This document shows positions 43,357-53,666 of a DNA stretch of 64,000 nucleotides, one piece after another; positions within the stretch are counted from its first letter, which is position 1, and every line of letters begins with the position of its first letter. This DNA comes from Rhodospirillaceae bacterium (GTDB taxonomy: Bacteria; Pseudomonadota; Alphaproteobacteria; CACIAM-22H2): assembly GCA_022843945.1 (NCBI GenBank), contig JALHMR010000008.1, positions 102,255 through 166,254 on the forward strand, in the 5' to 3' direction. The notes beneath the pieces were generated by a model. That model had not been told where the DNA came from, ran no database searches, and worked only from the letters and a program-made list of their open reading frames with translations. The translations under genes and the position numbers were made by a program.

Positions 43357-44703
43357 CTAGAAGCGCAGCTCGCGCGGCTGACCCAGTTGGATGTTGAGAT
43401 GGCGGAGCGCGTCCTCGATCGGGATAAAATAATTGACGCCGACCACGGCCTGGCCGCGGTCGGCGGCGCTCTCCACGGCGATGCCGATGGCGTTACCCGA
43501 AGCGTCCAGCAGCGGGCCGCCGCTGTTGCCGCCGTAGATAGCAGTGTCGCTCTGGATCATCGGCAGCGCGACGCCGCCGCGATTGAAGCTTCGCAAGGCG
43601 CTGACGATGCCGCGGGTCAGCGTACCAGCCAGGTTTGGGTCGGCCGGCGAGCCCAGGGCGTAGACCTCGTTGCCCACCCCGGGGACGGTTGTGCTGATGG
43701 GCAGTGGCCGGGCGCGGGTGATGTCGACCTTGACGAGCGCGACGTCGCGCACCGCCTCGCGGCGCAGTACCCGGCCGACGACCTCGACCCCGGCGGCGAG
43801 GCGGACGTTGACCTGCTCGGCGTTACCGACGACGTGCTGGTTGGTCAGGATTAATCCGTCCTCCGAGACGAAGAAGCCCGAGCCGTGGCCGCTGCCGCTG
43901 AGGATGGTCACGCTGGAACTCCTGACCTCGCCGATCCGCGAGGCGATAGGGCCCTGGAATCGCCTGTAGGCGGGAATGTCGAGCGAAGCCAGCTGCTCCG
44001 TTTGCGAGGGCGCGTACGACGCTTCACGAGTGGCGACCGCTTCACGAAAAGCGGCAATGCGCGACAGCCTTTCAGCCGCCACGTCGAAGGCCTCAATGAT
44101 CATCAGCGGCAGGACGGGATCGTAGTTCGGACGATCGATCGAGCTTGTACCTTCGCTCGTGGTCTCGAAAACGACCCGGCGCTCGCGCATCGAATAGACC
44201 TGCCAGTTGATGCGCAGACGCAAGCTGCCCGTGGTTCGTGGACCGACGAACATGTACTCGGTGCGCGCCATTGCCACTTCGAGATTGTTAATCTCCGCGC
44301 CGATGAGGAAACGGGCGGCGGCGCGCTGCGATTCCTCGTTGAACAGCCGGCTGGGATCGCCGATGACCGTATAGCCGCGGGCCCCCATCGTGTTGAAAAA
44401 GCGGCTGCGGAACTCTGCGATGCCCGGCCTCACGGTGCCAGGATCCCAGAACAGATCGCCTGAACCATACCGGCAACCGAGACAGCCCGAATGGTAGCCG
44501 ATCTTGGTATTGGCGCGGATATTGATCACTACCCGCTCAAGATTGAGGGGCTCGGTCACCGGGTGGGAAGCGAAGAGCGATGACGACGGCGTTGGCGGTG
44601 AAACGACCGGTCGCGGCTCCGCCAGATGCATTTGCTCGGGGACACAGCCCGTTAGAATGCTGGCCGCCAAGGCAATTGCGGGACCCTGCCAACGCGCGAT
44701 CAT
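43357..44703 (-). CDS. Lipoprotein with C-terminal trypsin-like serine protease domain
   Basis: 448 residues. The lipobox LTGC places the lipidated Cys at 20. Residues about 50-235 form an unrecognised domain with a CLGC pair (74-77); residues about 250-445 are an S1C-like protease with a complete triad His290 (TNQHVVG), Asp320 (VRDVALVKV) and Ser394 (GGNSGGP). There is no PDZ domain, unlike DegP. It is probably anchored in the outer or inner membrane facing the periplasm. Its own substrate is unknown; the downstream paralogue may compete for it or regulate it. Confidence 0.85.
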   Translation of the reverse strand: MIARWQGPAIALAASILTGCVPEQMHLAEPRPVVSPPTPSSSLFASHPVTEPLNLERVVINIRANTKIGYHSGCLGCRYGSGDLFWDPGTVRPGIAEFRSRFFNTMGARGYTVIGDPSRLFNEESQRAAARFLIGAEINNLEVAMARTEYMFVGPRTTGSLRLRINWQVYSMRERRVVFETTSEGTSSIDRPNYDPVLPLMIIEAFDVAAERLSRIAAFREAVATREASYAPSQTEQLASLDIPAYRRFQGPIASRIGEVRSSSVTILSGSGHGSGFFVSEDGLILTNQHVVGNAEQVNVRLAAGVEVVGRVLRREAVRDVALVKVDITRARPLPISTTVPGVGNEVYALGSPADPNLAGTLTRGIVSALRSFNRGGVALPMIQSDTAIYGGNSGGPLLDASGNAIGIAVESAADRGQAVVGVNYFIPIEDALRHLNIQLGQPRELRF

Positions 44704-44784
44704 TGTTCCCCCCGACTGAAACTGGAAAGAACATAAGCAGAACTCGGCGGCAAGCTCAAGCTGTGTCTTGGCGGGTTCTCGCGC

Positions 44785-45885
44785 CTAGACGTTGAAGCGG
44801 AACAGGATCACGTCACCGTCCTGGACCGTGTAGTCGCGGCCCTCCTGGCGCATCTTGCCGGCGTCCTTCGCGCCCTGCTCGCCGCCGCAGGCGAGATAGT
44901 CGTCGTAGGCGATGGTCTCGGCGCAGATGAAGCCACGTTCGAAATCGGTGTGGATGGCGCCGGCCGCTTCCGGTCCCTTGGCGCCCTTGTGCACCGTCCA
45001 GGCGCGCGTCTCCTTGGGCCCGACGGTGAAGAAGGTGATCAGGTTGAGCAGGCCATAGCCGGCGCGGATGACGCGGGCGAGGCCGGTCTCCTCGAGGCCC
45101 AGGCTGGACAGGAACTCCTGGCGCTCGGCCTCGTCGGTCAGCTGCGAGACCTCGGCTTCGATCGCCGCCGAGACCACGACCCACGAGGCGCCTTCGGCCT
45201 TGGCGCGCTCGGCGACCCGGGCAGTCAGCGCGTTGCCGGCGGCGGCGGACGCCTCCTCGACGTTGCAGACGTAGAGCACTGGCTTGGCGGTCAGCAGCTG
45301 CATCTGGTCGAGCACCGGCTTCTGCTCGGCGCTCGGCTTGAAGACCCGCGCCGGCTTCCCCTCGCGCAGCAGGGCGAGCACCGGATCCATCACCTCGATC
45401 TGCGCCTTGGCTTCCTTGTCGCCGCCCTTGGCCTTCTTGGCGGCGTTGGTCTGGCGCTTCTCCAGGCTTTCGAGGTCGGCGAGCATCAGCTCGGTCTCGA
45501 CCGTGTCGGCGTCGCGCAAGGGGTCGACCGAGCCCTCGACATGGGTCACGTCGCCGCCCTCGAAGCAGCGCAGCACATGGGCGATGGCGTCGACCTCTCG
45601 GATATGGGCGAGGAACTGGTTGCCCAGGCCTTCGCCCTTGGAGGCGCCGCGCACCAGGCCGGCGATATCGACGAACTCGAGCTGCGTCGGAATGATCTTG
45701 GCCGACTTGGCGATGGCGGCGAGCTTGTCGAGCCGCGGGTCGGGCACCGGCACCCGGCCGACATTCGGCTCGATGGTGCAGAAGGGATAGTTGGCCGCGG
45801 CGGCGGCGGCCGTCGCGGTCAGGGCGTTGAACAGGGTCGACTTGCCGACATTCGGCAGGCCGACGATACCGCAGCGGAAACCCAT
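44785..45885 (-). CDS. ychF: Redox-regulated ATPase YchF (Obg family)
   Basis: A 366-residue translation-associated P-loop NTPase. G1 [30 protein letters not shown] (G3), and the C-terminal TGS-like end [18 protein letters not shown] are diagnostic. Members prefer ATP to GTP. It begins one base after the stop of pth, the usual alphaproteobacterial order, and is the last gene of the prs-rplY-pth-ychF group. Confidence 0.97.
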   Translation of the reverse strand: MGFRCGIVGLPNVGKSTLFNALTATAAAAAANYPFCTIEPNVGRVPVPDPRLDKLAAIAKSAKIIPTQLEFVDIAGLVRGASKGEGLGNQFLAHIREVDAIAHVLRCFEGGDVTHVEGSVDPLRDADTVETELMLADLESLEKRQTNAAKKAKGGDKEAKAQIEVMDPVLALLREGKPARVFKPSAEQKPVLDQMQLLTAKPVLYVCNVEEASAAAGNALTARVAERAKAEGASWVVVSAAIEAEVSQLTDEAERQEFLSSLGLEETGLARVIRAGYGLLNLITFFTVGPKETRAWTVHKGAKGPEAAGAIHTDFERGFICAETIAYDDYLACGGEQGAKDAGKMRQEGRDYTVQDGDVILFRFNV

Positions 45886-45886
45886 G

Positions 45887-46525
45887 TCAGTTCTCGGGAG
45901 ATTTCTTTTCTGTCTTGTTGTCTGTCTTGGGCGGCGCCGGCGGCTTGGTCGCCAGCGCTACCCGGTTCATGAACTTGGTGTCGTCCCCCGCCACGAGCAG
46001 CGGGAAATTCTCGGCCACGGAATCGACCAGCTTCTCGACCCAGGGCCGGTCGGCCTTGGGAAAATCGCGCAGCACCCAGTTCGACACCGCCTCGGGATCG
46101 GCGTCCGAGAGCGCGCGGTCCGGCCGCCCTACACCCAGCCGCACCCGCCAGTAATCGACGCCCAATGCCGCATCGAGCGACTTGAGCCCGTTATGGCCGG
46201 CATTGCCGCCGCCGCGCTTGACCCGGACCTTGCCCGCGGCGAGCTCGATCTCGTCGTGGATGACCCAGATGCTTTCCGTCGGCACCTTGTAGAAGTGCTT
46301 TGCGGCGGCCACGGCGTTGCCCGACAGGTTCATGTAGGTCATCGGCTTGAGCGCCAGGATGCGCTCGCCGCCGACCTCGCCCTCGGCAATTTCGCTCTCG
46401 AACTTCGAGCGCCACGGCTTGAAGCCGTGGCGCGCCGCGATGGCGTCCACGGCGACGAAGCCGATGTTGTGGCGGTGGTTGGCGTAACCGGGGCCGGGAT
46501 TGCCCAGCCCGACGAGCAGGAGCAT
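45887..46525 (-). CDS. pth: Peptidyl-tRNA hydrolase
   Basis: 212 residues. It releases peptides from prematurely dissociated peptidyl-t[24 protein letters not shown] contains the substrate Asn and catalytic His, [10 protein letters not shown] and VIHDEIEL (catalytic Asp) follow, then [13 protein letters not shown]. The last 15-20 residues are a Pro/Lys-rich tail not needed for the fold. It lies 21 bp after rplY. Confidence 0.96.
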   Translation of the reverse strand: MLLLVGLGNPGPGYANHRHNIGFVAVDAIAARHGFKPWRSKFESEIAEGEVGGERILALKPMTYMNLSGNAVAAAKHFYKVPTESIWVIHDEIELAAGKVRVKRGGGNAGHNGLKSLDAALGVDYWRVRLGVGRPDRALSDADPEAVSNWVLRDFPKADRPWVEKLVDSVAENFPLLVAGDDTKFMNRVALATKPPAPPKTDNKTEKKSPEN

Positions 46526-46546
46526 CCCGGTCCCCGGAAACGAGGC

Positions 46547-47353
46547 TTACTTCTTGGCGGGCTTCGCGGCGGGCGCGGCAGGAGCCGCGCCACCCTTGGC
46601 CCCGGCAGCCGGCGCGGCACCACCCTTGGCGCCCGCGGCAGGAGCCGCACCCTTGGCACCAGCGGCGGGGGCACCCGCGGCCGGCGTCGCACCGGCAGCG
46701 GCAGCGCCCTCGGCGGGAACCGCACCCTCGATCGGCGTCGCGGCGGCCTTGGCGGCAGCCTCGGCGGCTTCTTCCTCGGCGCTCTTGAGCACCGACGGAG
46801 CGGCAACCGCGGCAATCGTAAAGTTACGCGCGATGGTCGGCTTCACGCCTTCCGGCAGCTTGATCGAGTTGATGTGCACCGAATCGCCGATTTCGAGACC
46901 GTCGAGATCGACGGTGATCTGCTGCGGGATCTTGTCGACCGCCGTGTAGACCTCGATCGTGTGGCGCACCACGTTGAGCACGCCGCCCTTCTTGAGGCCC
47001 GGCGACTTGTCCTGGTTGGTGAACTTGACCGGGATGCCGACGCGGATGCGCGTATGCTCGCCGACACGCATGAAGTCGATGTGCTCCGGCCGGTCGGAGA
47101 CCGGATGGAGCTGGACGTCGCGCGCCAGGGCGCGCTCGACCTTGCCCTTCACCTCGACGTCGAAGACGCGGGTGAAGAAGCCTGGCTTGTTCAGCTCGAT
47201 GAGCAGGTTCTTGGGATCGATGTCGATCAGCGTGGGCGGGGCCTTTTCGCCGTAAATCACGCCCGGAACGCGTCCGGCGCGACGTGCGGCGCGGGCGGCC
47301 CCTTTTCCAGCCCGCTCTCGCGGCTCGGCCGCGATCTTTGTTGCGTTGACCAT
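46547..47353 (-). CDS. rplY: 50S ribosomal protein L25/general stress protein Ctc
   Basis: A 268-residue long-form L25 that binds 5S rRNA. The N-terminal domain (about 1-95: ERAGKGAARAARRAGRVPGVIYG) and the TL5-type second domain (about 96-185) are complete. The last 80 residues are an Ala/Gly/Pro/Lys tail with about three copies of PAAGAKGGAA, well beyond the usual 200-220 residues. AGGAG precedes the ATG. A short T run follows the prs stop upstream, but no hairpin was found there. Confidence 0.94.
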   Translation of the reverse strand: MVNATKIAAEPRERAGKGAARAARRAGRVPGVIYGEKAPPTLIDIDPKNLLIELNKPGFFTRVFDVEVKGKVERALARDVQLHPVSDRPEHIDFMRVGEHTRIRVGIPVKFTNQDKSPGLKKGGVLNVVRHTIEVYTAVDKIPQQITVDLDGLEIGDSVHINSIKLPEGVKPTIARNFTIAAVAAPSVLKSAEEEAAEAAAKAAATPIEGAVPAEGAAAAGATPAAGAPAAGAKGAAPAAGAKGGAAPAAGAKGGAAPAAPAAKPAKK

Positions 47354-47413
47354 CTTCCACTCCTCTTAAATTGACGCCGGCCTCCAGGGTGCCGCGCGCC
47401 ACTGCAAAAAACT

Positions 47414-48346
<933 letters not shown>

Positions 48347-48498
48347 GGCTCGTTGGACCCCATGCTCTGCACCACCGCAAGAGCTTGATTTGTAATAACA
48401 AAAGACGAAACCCGCGGCGGACCGATGGGTCCCGCAACGCGGGCGCGGCGGAATGTATCAGGGCGCCCCGGCGCTGTAAACGGGCTCAGAGCAGGGGT

Positions 48499-49314
48499 TT
48501 AGCGGGCCGGCATGGGGGTCCGCGCCAGCAGCGCGGTAATACCCTCCACCGCCGCATCGGCGACGTAATAGGCGATCTCCGACCAGTTGCGGTCGATCTG
48601 CCGGGCGGGCACGTCGTTGGTCTGCCGGATCTCGCCGACCTCTTCGCGGTTGGCGTTCCGCACCACCCAGCGGACGTCGACATTGCGCACGTCATTGGGG
48701 GGATTGCCGCGCGGCGGCGCGATGGTGACCACCGCGGCGACGACATGGGTCGCCTTGTCCGGGCTTTCAGCCAGGGTCACGTCGGTACGCTTGAGGTTGA
48801 ATTCGAGGGCCCGGGCCAGGGCGCGGCCGCCTTCGCCCGGGACACCGGTGACCTCGCCGATGGCAAGAACCGGCTTGGCGGCCATCGGCACCGGGCCGTC
48901 CGGATAGAGGACACCCGAGACGGCCTTGGCCAGCGCCGGGGTGGCGGCGGGCAGCTCGCCGGCCGCGAGGCGCCAGTTGAGCGCGCCGAGCGATTGCCCG
49001 TGCGGGTCCAGCAAGCTCAGCATGACGCTCCAACCCGTCGCATTCGGCGTGGCGTCGCCGACCAGCATGAGGCTGCCGCTATTACCGCGCCCCGTCATGG
49101 CCACGATGCCTTCATCGCGCAGCTTTTCAGCAAGCGTCGCGGCGAATTCGGCGCCGTTGGGCAGGCCCTGGATCGGCTGCACGAGGATTCCGGCCCGGTC
49201 GCGCGGCATCAGGAGAGGGTTGGTCTCGCCCTTGTATTCTGGCTGGAACGGCCGCGGCAGCTCGCCGCAGGCGACGAGCGCCGCCAGCAGAACCGCGAGG
49301 GCGAGCCTAGACAA
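48499..49314 (-). CDS. Putative lipoprotein, conserved hypothetical
   Basis: 271 residues starting at TTG (49314). A short hydrophobic signal peptide ends in the lipobox LVAC (Cys at about 15), then Pro-rich GELPRPFQPEYKG. The rest is alpha/beta with an ADAAVEGITALL C-terminus. I recognise the gene position (after pgeF, before prs) but no domain. The TTG overlaps the stop of the 21-residue upstream gene, so translation is probably coupled; no later in-frame start keeps the lipobox. Confidence 0.7.
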   Translation of the reverse strand: MSRLALAVLLAALVACGELPRPFQPEYKGETNPLLMPRDRAGILVQPIQGLPNGAEFAATLAEKLRDEGIVAMTGRGNSGSLMLVGDATPNATGWSVMLSLLDPHGQSLGALNWRLAAGELPAATPALAKAVSGVLYPDGPVPMAAKPVLAIGEVTGVPGEGGRALARALEFNLKRTDVTLAESPDKATHVVAAVVTIAPPRGNPPNDVRNVDVRWVVRNANREEVGEIRQTNDVPARQIDRNWSEIAYYVADAAVEGITALLARTPMPAR

Positions 49315-49372
49315 AGCAGCTCGCCAGCAGGGCCAGGATGAAAAAGATGACGAGCAGCGCCAGGTACGGCAT
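49307..49372 (-). CDS. 21-residue hydrophobic microprotein
   Basis: ATG CCG TAC ... TAG encodes MPYLALLVIFFILALLASCF plus Val, a single membrane helix with a Cys near its end. It begins 4 bases after the pgeF stop and its last codons overlap the TTG start of the lipoprotein gene (49314). It is either a true small membrane protein or a translated leader that couples pgeF to the lipoprotein gene. Conservation in relatives would decide. Confidence 0.5.
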   Translation of the reverse strand: MPYLALLVIFFILALLASCFV

Positions 49373-49376
49373 GGCG

Positions 49377-50141
49377 TCACGGCTCCAGCGCGATCGCCGA
49401 CAGGGCGCGGCCGTAATCCGGCTCGCCGCGCAGGCAGGCCCGGCGATAGCTGAAGAACCGTTCCTCGCGGCAGGTGTCGTGCGGCAGCTCGTAGACGCGC
49501 CTGACGCCCGCCTTGGTGAGTTCCGAATGGGCGAAGCCGCGCAGATCGAAGAGGAACTTGCCCGCCGTCGCCGCCGGCACGAAGAAGCGTTCGTTCGCCG
49601 GATCCGCCGCGAGGAACGGCGCGGGAAACTCCGGGCCCACTTCGTAAGAGCGTTGCGCGATGCACGGGCCGATGCCGGCCGCCATGCGCCCCGGCTCGGC
49701 GCCAAGTTTCGTCATAGCGTGCACCGTGGCGGCCAGCACGCCGGTCAGGGCACCGCGCCAGCCGGCATGGGCGGCGCCGATGACGCGCGCCGTGGGATCG
49801 GTGAGCAGCACCGGCGCGCAATCGGCGGTCAGGATGCCCAGGGCGACGCCGGGCGTATTGGAGACCATGGCGTCGACCTTCGGGCCTGCGCCGGGGGCCC
49901 AGGGCTTCTCCACCGTCACGACATCCGGGCTGTGGACCTGGTAGCAGGTGACCAGGGCATCGGCGGCGACGTCGAGCGAAGCGGCCACGCGGGCGCGGTT
50001 CTCGGTTACCCGCGCCGGGTCGTCGTTCGAGCCAAGGCCGCAGTTGAGCGAGGCGTAGAGCCCTTCGCTGACTCCGCCTTCGCGGCTGAAGAAGCCGTGG
50101 CGTACGCCGTCGAGGCGGTTGAGTGCGCCCAAGGTCAGCAT
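49377..50141 (-). CDS. pgeF: Peptidoglycan editing factor / purine nucleoside phosphorylase family (PgeF, YfiH/LACC1)
   Basis: A 254-residue polyphenol-oxidase-like protein (COG1496). HGFFSREGGVS, CYQVHS and TADCAPVLL, then GAAHAGWRGAL and GIGPCIAQRSYEVG, carry the Cys/His ligands of the family site. Members act as purine nucleoside phosphorylases and affect peptidoglycan composition. It lies 25 bp after the methyltransferase gene and shares its transcript. Confidence 0.92.
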   Translation of the reverse strand: MLTLGALNRLDGVRHGFFSREGGVSEGLYASLNCGLGSNDDPARVTENRARVAASLDVAADALVTCYQVHSPDVVTVEKPWAPGAGPKVDAMVSNTPGVALGILTADCAPVLLTDPTARVIGAAHAGWRGALTGVLAATVHAMTKLGAEPGRMAAGIGPCIAQRSYEVGPEFPAPFLAADPANERFFVPAATAGKFLFDLRGFAHSELTKAGVRRVYELPHDTCREERFFSYRRACLRGEPDYGRALSAIALEP

Positions 50142-50166
50142 CGGACTCGGATAACCGTTGACTATG

Positions 50167-51231
50167 TCAGGACGATGGATCGAAACCGGGCGGCAAGGGC
50201 TGCTGCCGATCGGCGATGGCCAGCACCTTGAACAGGGTGCCCATTTGATCCGGCTCGATCAAGCGGCCAATCGCTGCGGCGAGGGCGGAGGCCTGTTGCG
50301 GCGTGGCTTTCTTCGCCAGGGTCGCCGCCCGCGCCATCACGCCCAACCGCTGCAGGAAGGTCCCCTGGGGCAGCGGGCCATAGGTGGCGGCGCCCGTTTC
50401 CCGGGCTGCCGCGGCCAGCGCGGCAAAATCGACATGCGAGGTGAGGTCCGCAAGCCCCGGCTCGGCCAGTGGGTCGACCTTCTTGTGGGCTCGGATCGCC
50501 TGCAGCGTATCGCCAAGGCCGGAGACGGCCGGGCCGTAGTCGATGATCAGCGCAGCGCCCCGCTGCTCGACCAGGCGCCGGGCGATCGCCCTGGCCTGCG
50601 AACAGCGTTCCGGCGCGGTTTCCACGACGCTCCCAACCGGGGCCGCGCCGCCGTTGTCGGCGGCTGCTCCGACGTCGAAACGAAGTTCCGTTCCCTCGAC
50701 CGTGACGACACGCTCGTGCCAGCCGTCCTTGGTGCGCACCGTCTGGCGGATCGGCAGCGCGTCGAAATATTCGTTGGCGATGACGATGAGCGGGCCGTCC
50801 GGCAGGGTGCTGATATCGTCGTGCCATTGGGGCGCCGTGTTGCGCAGCGCCTTGTCCTGCTGCTGCCGCAGCCCGGCGTTGATCTCCACCAGATGAACGT
50901 ACAGGGCGGCGCGAAATGCCGGAGCCACCTTGCTGACGGCGCGCAAGGCGTCGGCCATCAGCGTGCCGCGCCCCGGGCCGAGCTCGACCAGATGAACCAT
51001 CGCGGGGCGGCCCAGGCCCGCCCAGATCTCGGCCGCCCACAGGCCGACCAGCTCGCCGAAGACCTGGCTGATTTCCGGGGCGGTGATGAAATCGCCCGCG
51101 GCGCCCACCGCCGGACGGCTCCGGTAGTAGCCGTGCTCCGGGTGCGAGAGGCAGAGCCGCATATACTCGTCGACGGGCATGGGGCCGGCGGCGGCGATCC
51201 GCGCGGCGATTTCCCGCGCCAGCGGCGTCAT
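50167..51231 (-). CDS. Class I SAM-dependent methyltransferase (MidA/NDUFAF7-like)
   Basis: 354 residues. PMPVDEYMRLCLSHPEHGYY and DFITAPEISQVFGELVGLWA, followed by the SAM motif LVELGPGRGTLMADALR, are characteristic of the COG1565 family, whose mitochondrial member methylates a complex I subunit. A bacterial substrate is not established. The ATG overlaps the lgt stop (ATGA, 51228-51231). Confidence 0.9.
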   Translation of the reverse strand: MTPLAREIAARIAAAGPMPVDEYMRLCLSHPEHGYYRSRPAVGAAGDFITAPEISQVFGELVGLWAAEIWAGLGRPAMVHLVELGPGRGTLMADALRAVSKVAPAFRAALYVHLVEINAGLRQQQDKALRNTAPQWHDDISTLPDGPLIVIANEYFDALPIRQTVRTKDGWHERVVTVEGTELRFDVGAAADNGGAAPVGSVVETAPERCSQARAIARRLVEQRGAALIIDYGPAVSGLGDTLQAIRAHKKVDPLAEPGLADLTSHVDFAALAAAARETGAATYGPLPQGTFLQRLGVMARAATLAKKATPQQASALAAAIGRLIEPDQMGTLFKVLAIADRQQPLPPGFDPSS

Positions 51232-52049
51232 GCCGCCGGCGTGTCGCGAAGCGGCGGGCGCCTGCTGCCGGAGATGATGAAATAGAGGCCCACGGCGAGC
51301 ATGGGCAGGGACAGGATCTGTCCCATGGTCACGCCGCCGAGGAAGAAGCCCAGATGAGCATCGGGCTCGCGGAACGCTTCGGAGATGATGCGGGCCACGG
51401 CGTAGCCGGCGAGAAACAACCCGCCGATCCGCCCCGGCCGGTCGCGCCATCCCGGCTGACGGGAGAACCAGGCGAGGACGAGGAACAGGACGATCCCTTC
51501 GAGACAGGCTTCGTAGAGCTGGCTCGGGTGGCGCGGCGCCGGCCCGCCGCCCGGGAACACCATGGCCCAGGGGGCGTCGCTCGACCGGCCATAGAGCTCG
51601 CCATTGATGAAATTGGCGATGCGGCCGAAGAACAGCCCGATCGGCACCACCGAGGCGACAAGATCGCCGAGAGCCAGGACCGGAATGCGGCGCTGGCGCG
51701 CGAATAGCCAGATCGCCGCCAGCACGCCGATCAGCCCGCCATGGAACGACATGCCGCCCTGCCAGACGTAAAGCGCCTCCAGCGGATTGGCGAGGTAATG
51801 CGCGGGCTTGTAGAAGACCACGTAGCCCAGCCGCCCGCCGAGGATGATGCCGAGCGTCACCCAGACGATGAAGTCGTCGATCGCCTCGCGGCTCATGAAG
51901 ACCGGCGGCCGCGCCGCCAGGTGGATGGCATAGCGCCAGCCGAGCAGGATGCCGGCGATATAGGCCAGCGCGTACCAGCGCACGGCAAACGGACCGAGCT
52001 CGATCGCCACCGGATCGATATTGGGGAAGGTGAGGGTGAGCGCGAGCAT
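51228..52049 (-). CDS. lgt: Prolipoprotein diacylglyceryl transferase
   Basis: A 273-residue inner-membrane enzyme that attaches diacylglycerol to the lipobox Cys of prolipoproteins. It has seven hydrophobic segments; the motif RIANFINGELYGR and the GGMSFHGGLIG region (essential His) are present. It would process the lipoproteins at 43357 and 48499. It lies 11 bp after hldD. Confidence 0.96.
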   Translation of the reverse strand: MLALTLTFPNIDPVAIELGPFAVRWYALAYIAGILLGWRYAIHLAARPPVFMSREAIDDFIVWVTLGIILGGRLGYVVFYKPAHYLANPLEALYVWQGGMSFHGGLIGVLAAIWLFARQRRIPVLALGDLVASVVPIGLFFGRIANFINGELYGRSSDAPWAMVFPGGGPAPRHPSQLYEACLEGIVLFLVLAWFSRQPGWRDRPGRIGGLFLAGYAVARIISEAFREPDAHLGFFLGGVTMGQILSLPMLAVGLYFIISGSRRPPLRDTPAA

Positions 52050-52060
52050 GTGTGCGCAGG

Positions 52061-53056
52061 CTAGACGTAAGGGTCGGCCGTGGCGAGGTGCTCGCGCACG
52101 TACTTGCCGATGCCGTCCTCGAGCGAGGTCATGGGCAGCGCGTAGCCGGCGGTGCGCAGCCGCTCCATCCTTGCCTCGGTGAAGTACTGGTACTTGTCGC
52201 GGATCGCCTCGGGCGTGTCGACGTATTCGATGTCGAGATTGCGGCCGCAGGCGCCGTAGAGCGCACGCGCCAGGTCGGCGAAGCTACGCGCCTTGCCGGT
52301 GCCGAGGTTGAACAGCCCGTTCACGGTCGGGTGGTCGAGCAGCCACATCATCACCGACACGGCGTCGCCGACCCAGACGAAGTCGCGCATCTGGCCGCCA
52401 TCGGGGTAGGCGGGATTGTGCGACTTGAACAGGCGCGCCGGCTCGCCGGCGACGGCGCGCGGATAAAGATGATGGACCACCGAGCGCTGGCCGCCCTTGT
52501 GATACTCGTTGGGTCCGTAGACGTTGAAGAACTTCAGCCCGACATGCTGGGCCGGGCGCCCGGCGTCGCCCGTAAGGAGCCGCGCCACCCGGCGATCGAA
52601 GGCATGCTTGCTCCAGCCGTAGGGATTGAGCGGCCGAAGCTTCGCCAGACCGGCGGTCGATGGATCGTCGTCGAAGCCGGCGGCGCCATCGCCGTAGGTG
52701 GCGGCGGAGGAGGCGTAGATCAGCCGCGCCTCGTGCCGGGCACACCACATCCACAGCGCCAGGCTCGAGCGGAAATTCTCCTGCACGATCAGGTCGACAT
52801 TGGTCTCGGTGGTGGTGGAGATGGCGCCGAGGTGGAACACGGCCTCGACGGAGCGGGCGTTGGCGTTGAGAAAGTCGAACAGGCGTTCGGGGGCGACGAT
52901 GTCGGCGATCTCGCGCTTGGCGATATTGCGCCACTTGTGGTCGCCGCTGCCCAGGCGGTCGACGCAGACCAGATCATGGCCGCCGCGGCGGTCGAGCGCC
53001 GCCAGCAGGTTCGAGCCGATGAATCCGGCGCCGCCGGTGACGACAATCATGCCCAT
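52061..53056 (-). CDS. hldD: ADP-glyceromanno-heptose 6-epimerase
   Basis: A 331-residue extended SDR that forms ADP-L-glycero-D-manno-heptose for the LPS inner core. VVTGGAGFIGSNLLAAL binds NADP; the catalytic Tyr/Lys lie in LNPYGWSKHAFD; FFNVYGPNEYHKG and GGQMRDFVWVGD are HldD signatures. The start may be 53056 or the ATG two codons later. It is the first gene of the hldD-lgt group. No other heptose genes are near. Confidence 0.94.
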   Translation of the reverse strand: MGMIVVTGGAGFIGSNLLAALDRRGGHDLVCVDRLGSGDHKWRNIAKREIADIVAPERLFDFLNANARSVEAVFHLGAISTTTETNVDLIVQENFRSSLALWMWCARHEARLIYASSAATYGDGAAGFDDDPSTAGLAKLRPLNPYGWSKHAFDRRVARLLTGDAGRPAQHVGLKFFNVYGPNEYHKGGQRSVVHHLYPRAVAGEPARLFKSHNPAYPDGGQMRDFVWVGDAVSVMMWLLDHPTVNGLFNLGTGKARSFADLARALYGACGRNLDIEYVDTPEAIRDKYQYFTEARMERLRTAGYALPMTSLEDGIGKYVREHLATADPYV

Positions 53057-53165
53057 CCGCTAAGCAACCCCCGGCGTGAACGCGGACTCCTTATAGGAGT
53101 CGTCCCGGCCCGTTGCAACGCCGCGCCGCGCTTCCCATAATCGAGGGTAGCCAGCGAGGACAGCC

Positions 53166-53441
53166 ATGCAGACGGACAACCGACTTCTTGACGATATCGC
53201 GCGCGCCGCCAGCGGGGCGCTCGGCGCCCTCGCCGGCGTGCGGGCCGAGTTCGAAACCCAGATGCGGGCGCTGCTCGATAACTGGCTCAAGGGACAGAAC
53301 CTGGTCACCCGGGAAGAATTCGAGGCGGTCAAGGCCATGGCCGCCGCGGCACGGACCGAGAACGAGGTGCTGGCGGCGCGTCTGGCTGCGGTCGAGGCCG
53401 CGCAGCAGCGGGCCGCCAACCCCCCGGACAACGGTCGCTAG
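53166..53441 (+). CDS. ubiK: Accessory factor UbiK family protein
   Basis: A 91-residue BMFP-domain protein (formerly YqiC). LLDDIARAASGALGALAGVR is followed by LVTREEFEAVKAMAAAARTE and a C-terminal coiled coil with LAARLAAVEA. In enterobacteria UbiK assists the ubiquinone hydroxylation complex. GAGGACAGCC precedes the ATG. Confidence 0.88.
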   Translation: MQTDNRLLDDIARAASGALGALAGVRAEFETQMRALLDNWLKGQNLVTREEFEAVKAMAAAARTENEVLAARLAAVEAAQQRAANPPDNGR

Positions 53442-53533
53442 CTTAGCCTTGGCCTGGGGACGATAGGGTATTTTTCCACAATAAACGCCCCTATCAGGCT
53501 TTAATTTCCTTGCACCGCGGATTCTCGCTATGG

Positions 53534-53554
53534 CACGCTACTTTCTGTAGCGTG
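53534..53554 (+). terminator. Perfect hairpin between ubiK and the YbjN gene
   Basis: CACGCTAC (53534-53541) and GTAGCGTG (53547-53554) form an 8-bp stem with the loop TTTCT. It is about 90 nt after ubiK and 113 nt before the YbjN gene, without a U tract, so it may be a terminator or an operator. The rest of 53442-53666 is locally less GC-rich and shows no gene. Confidence 0.45.
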
Positions 53555-53666
53555 TCGTGGCCGCGTCGCACACAAGATTTCCTAGAGATTTGGGACCGTT
53601 GTCCTTAAACCTAGGAGCGGACCCCGGCACAAAAGTACGTGCCTAGCGCGTTTGGAGGTCGCTTCC

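Noticed and set aside
53442..53666. A small RNA gene in the ubiK-YbjN gap suggested by the perfect hairpin.
   Set aside because: Only one short hairpin without U tract or promoter could be seen; not enough for an RNA gene call.
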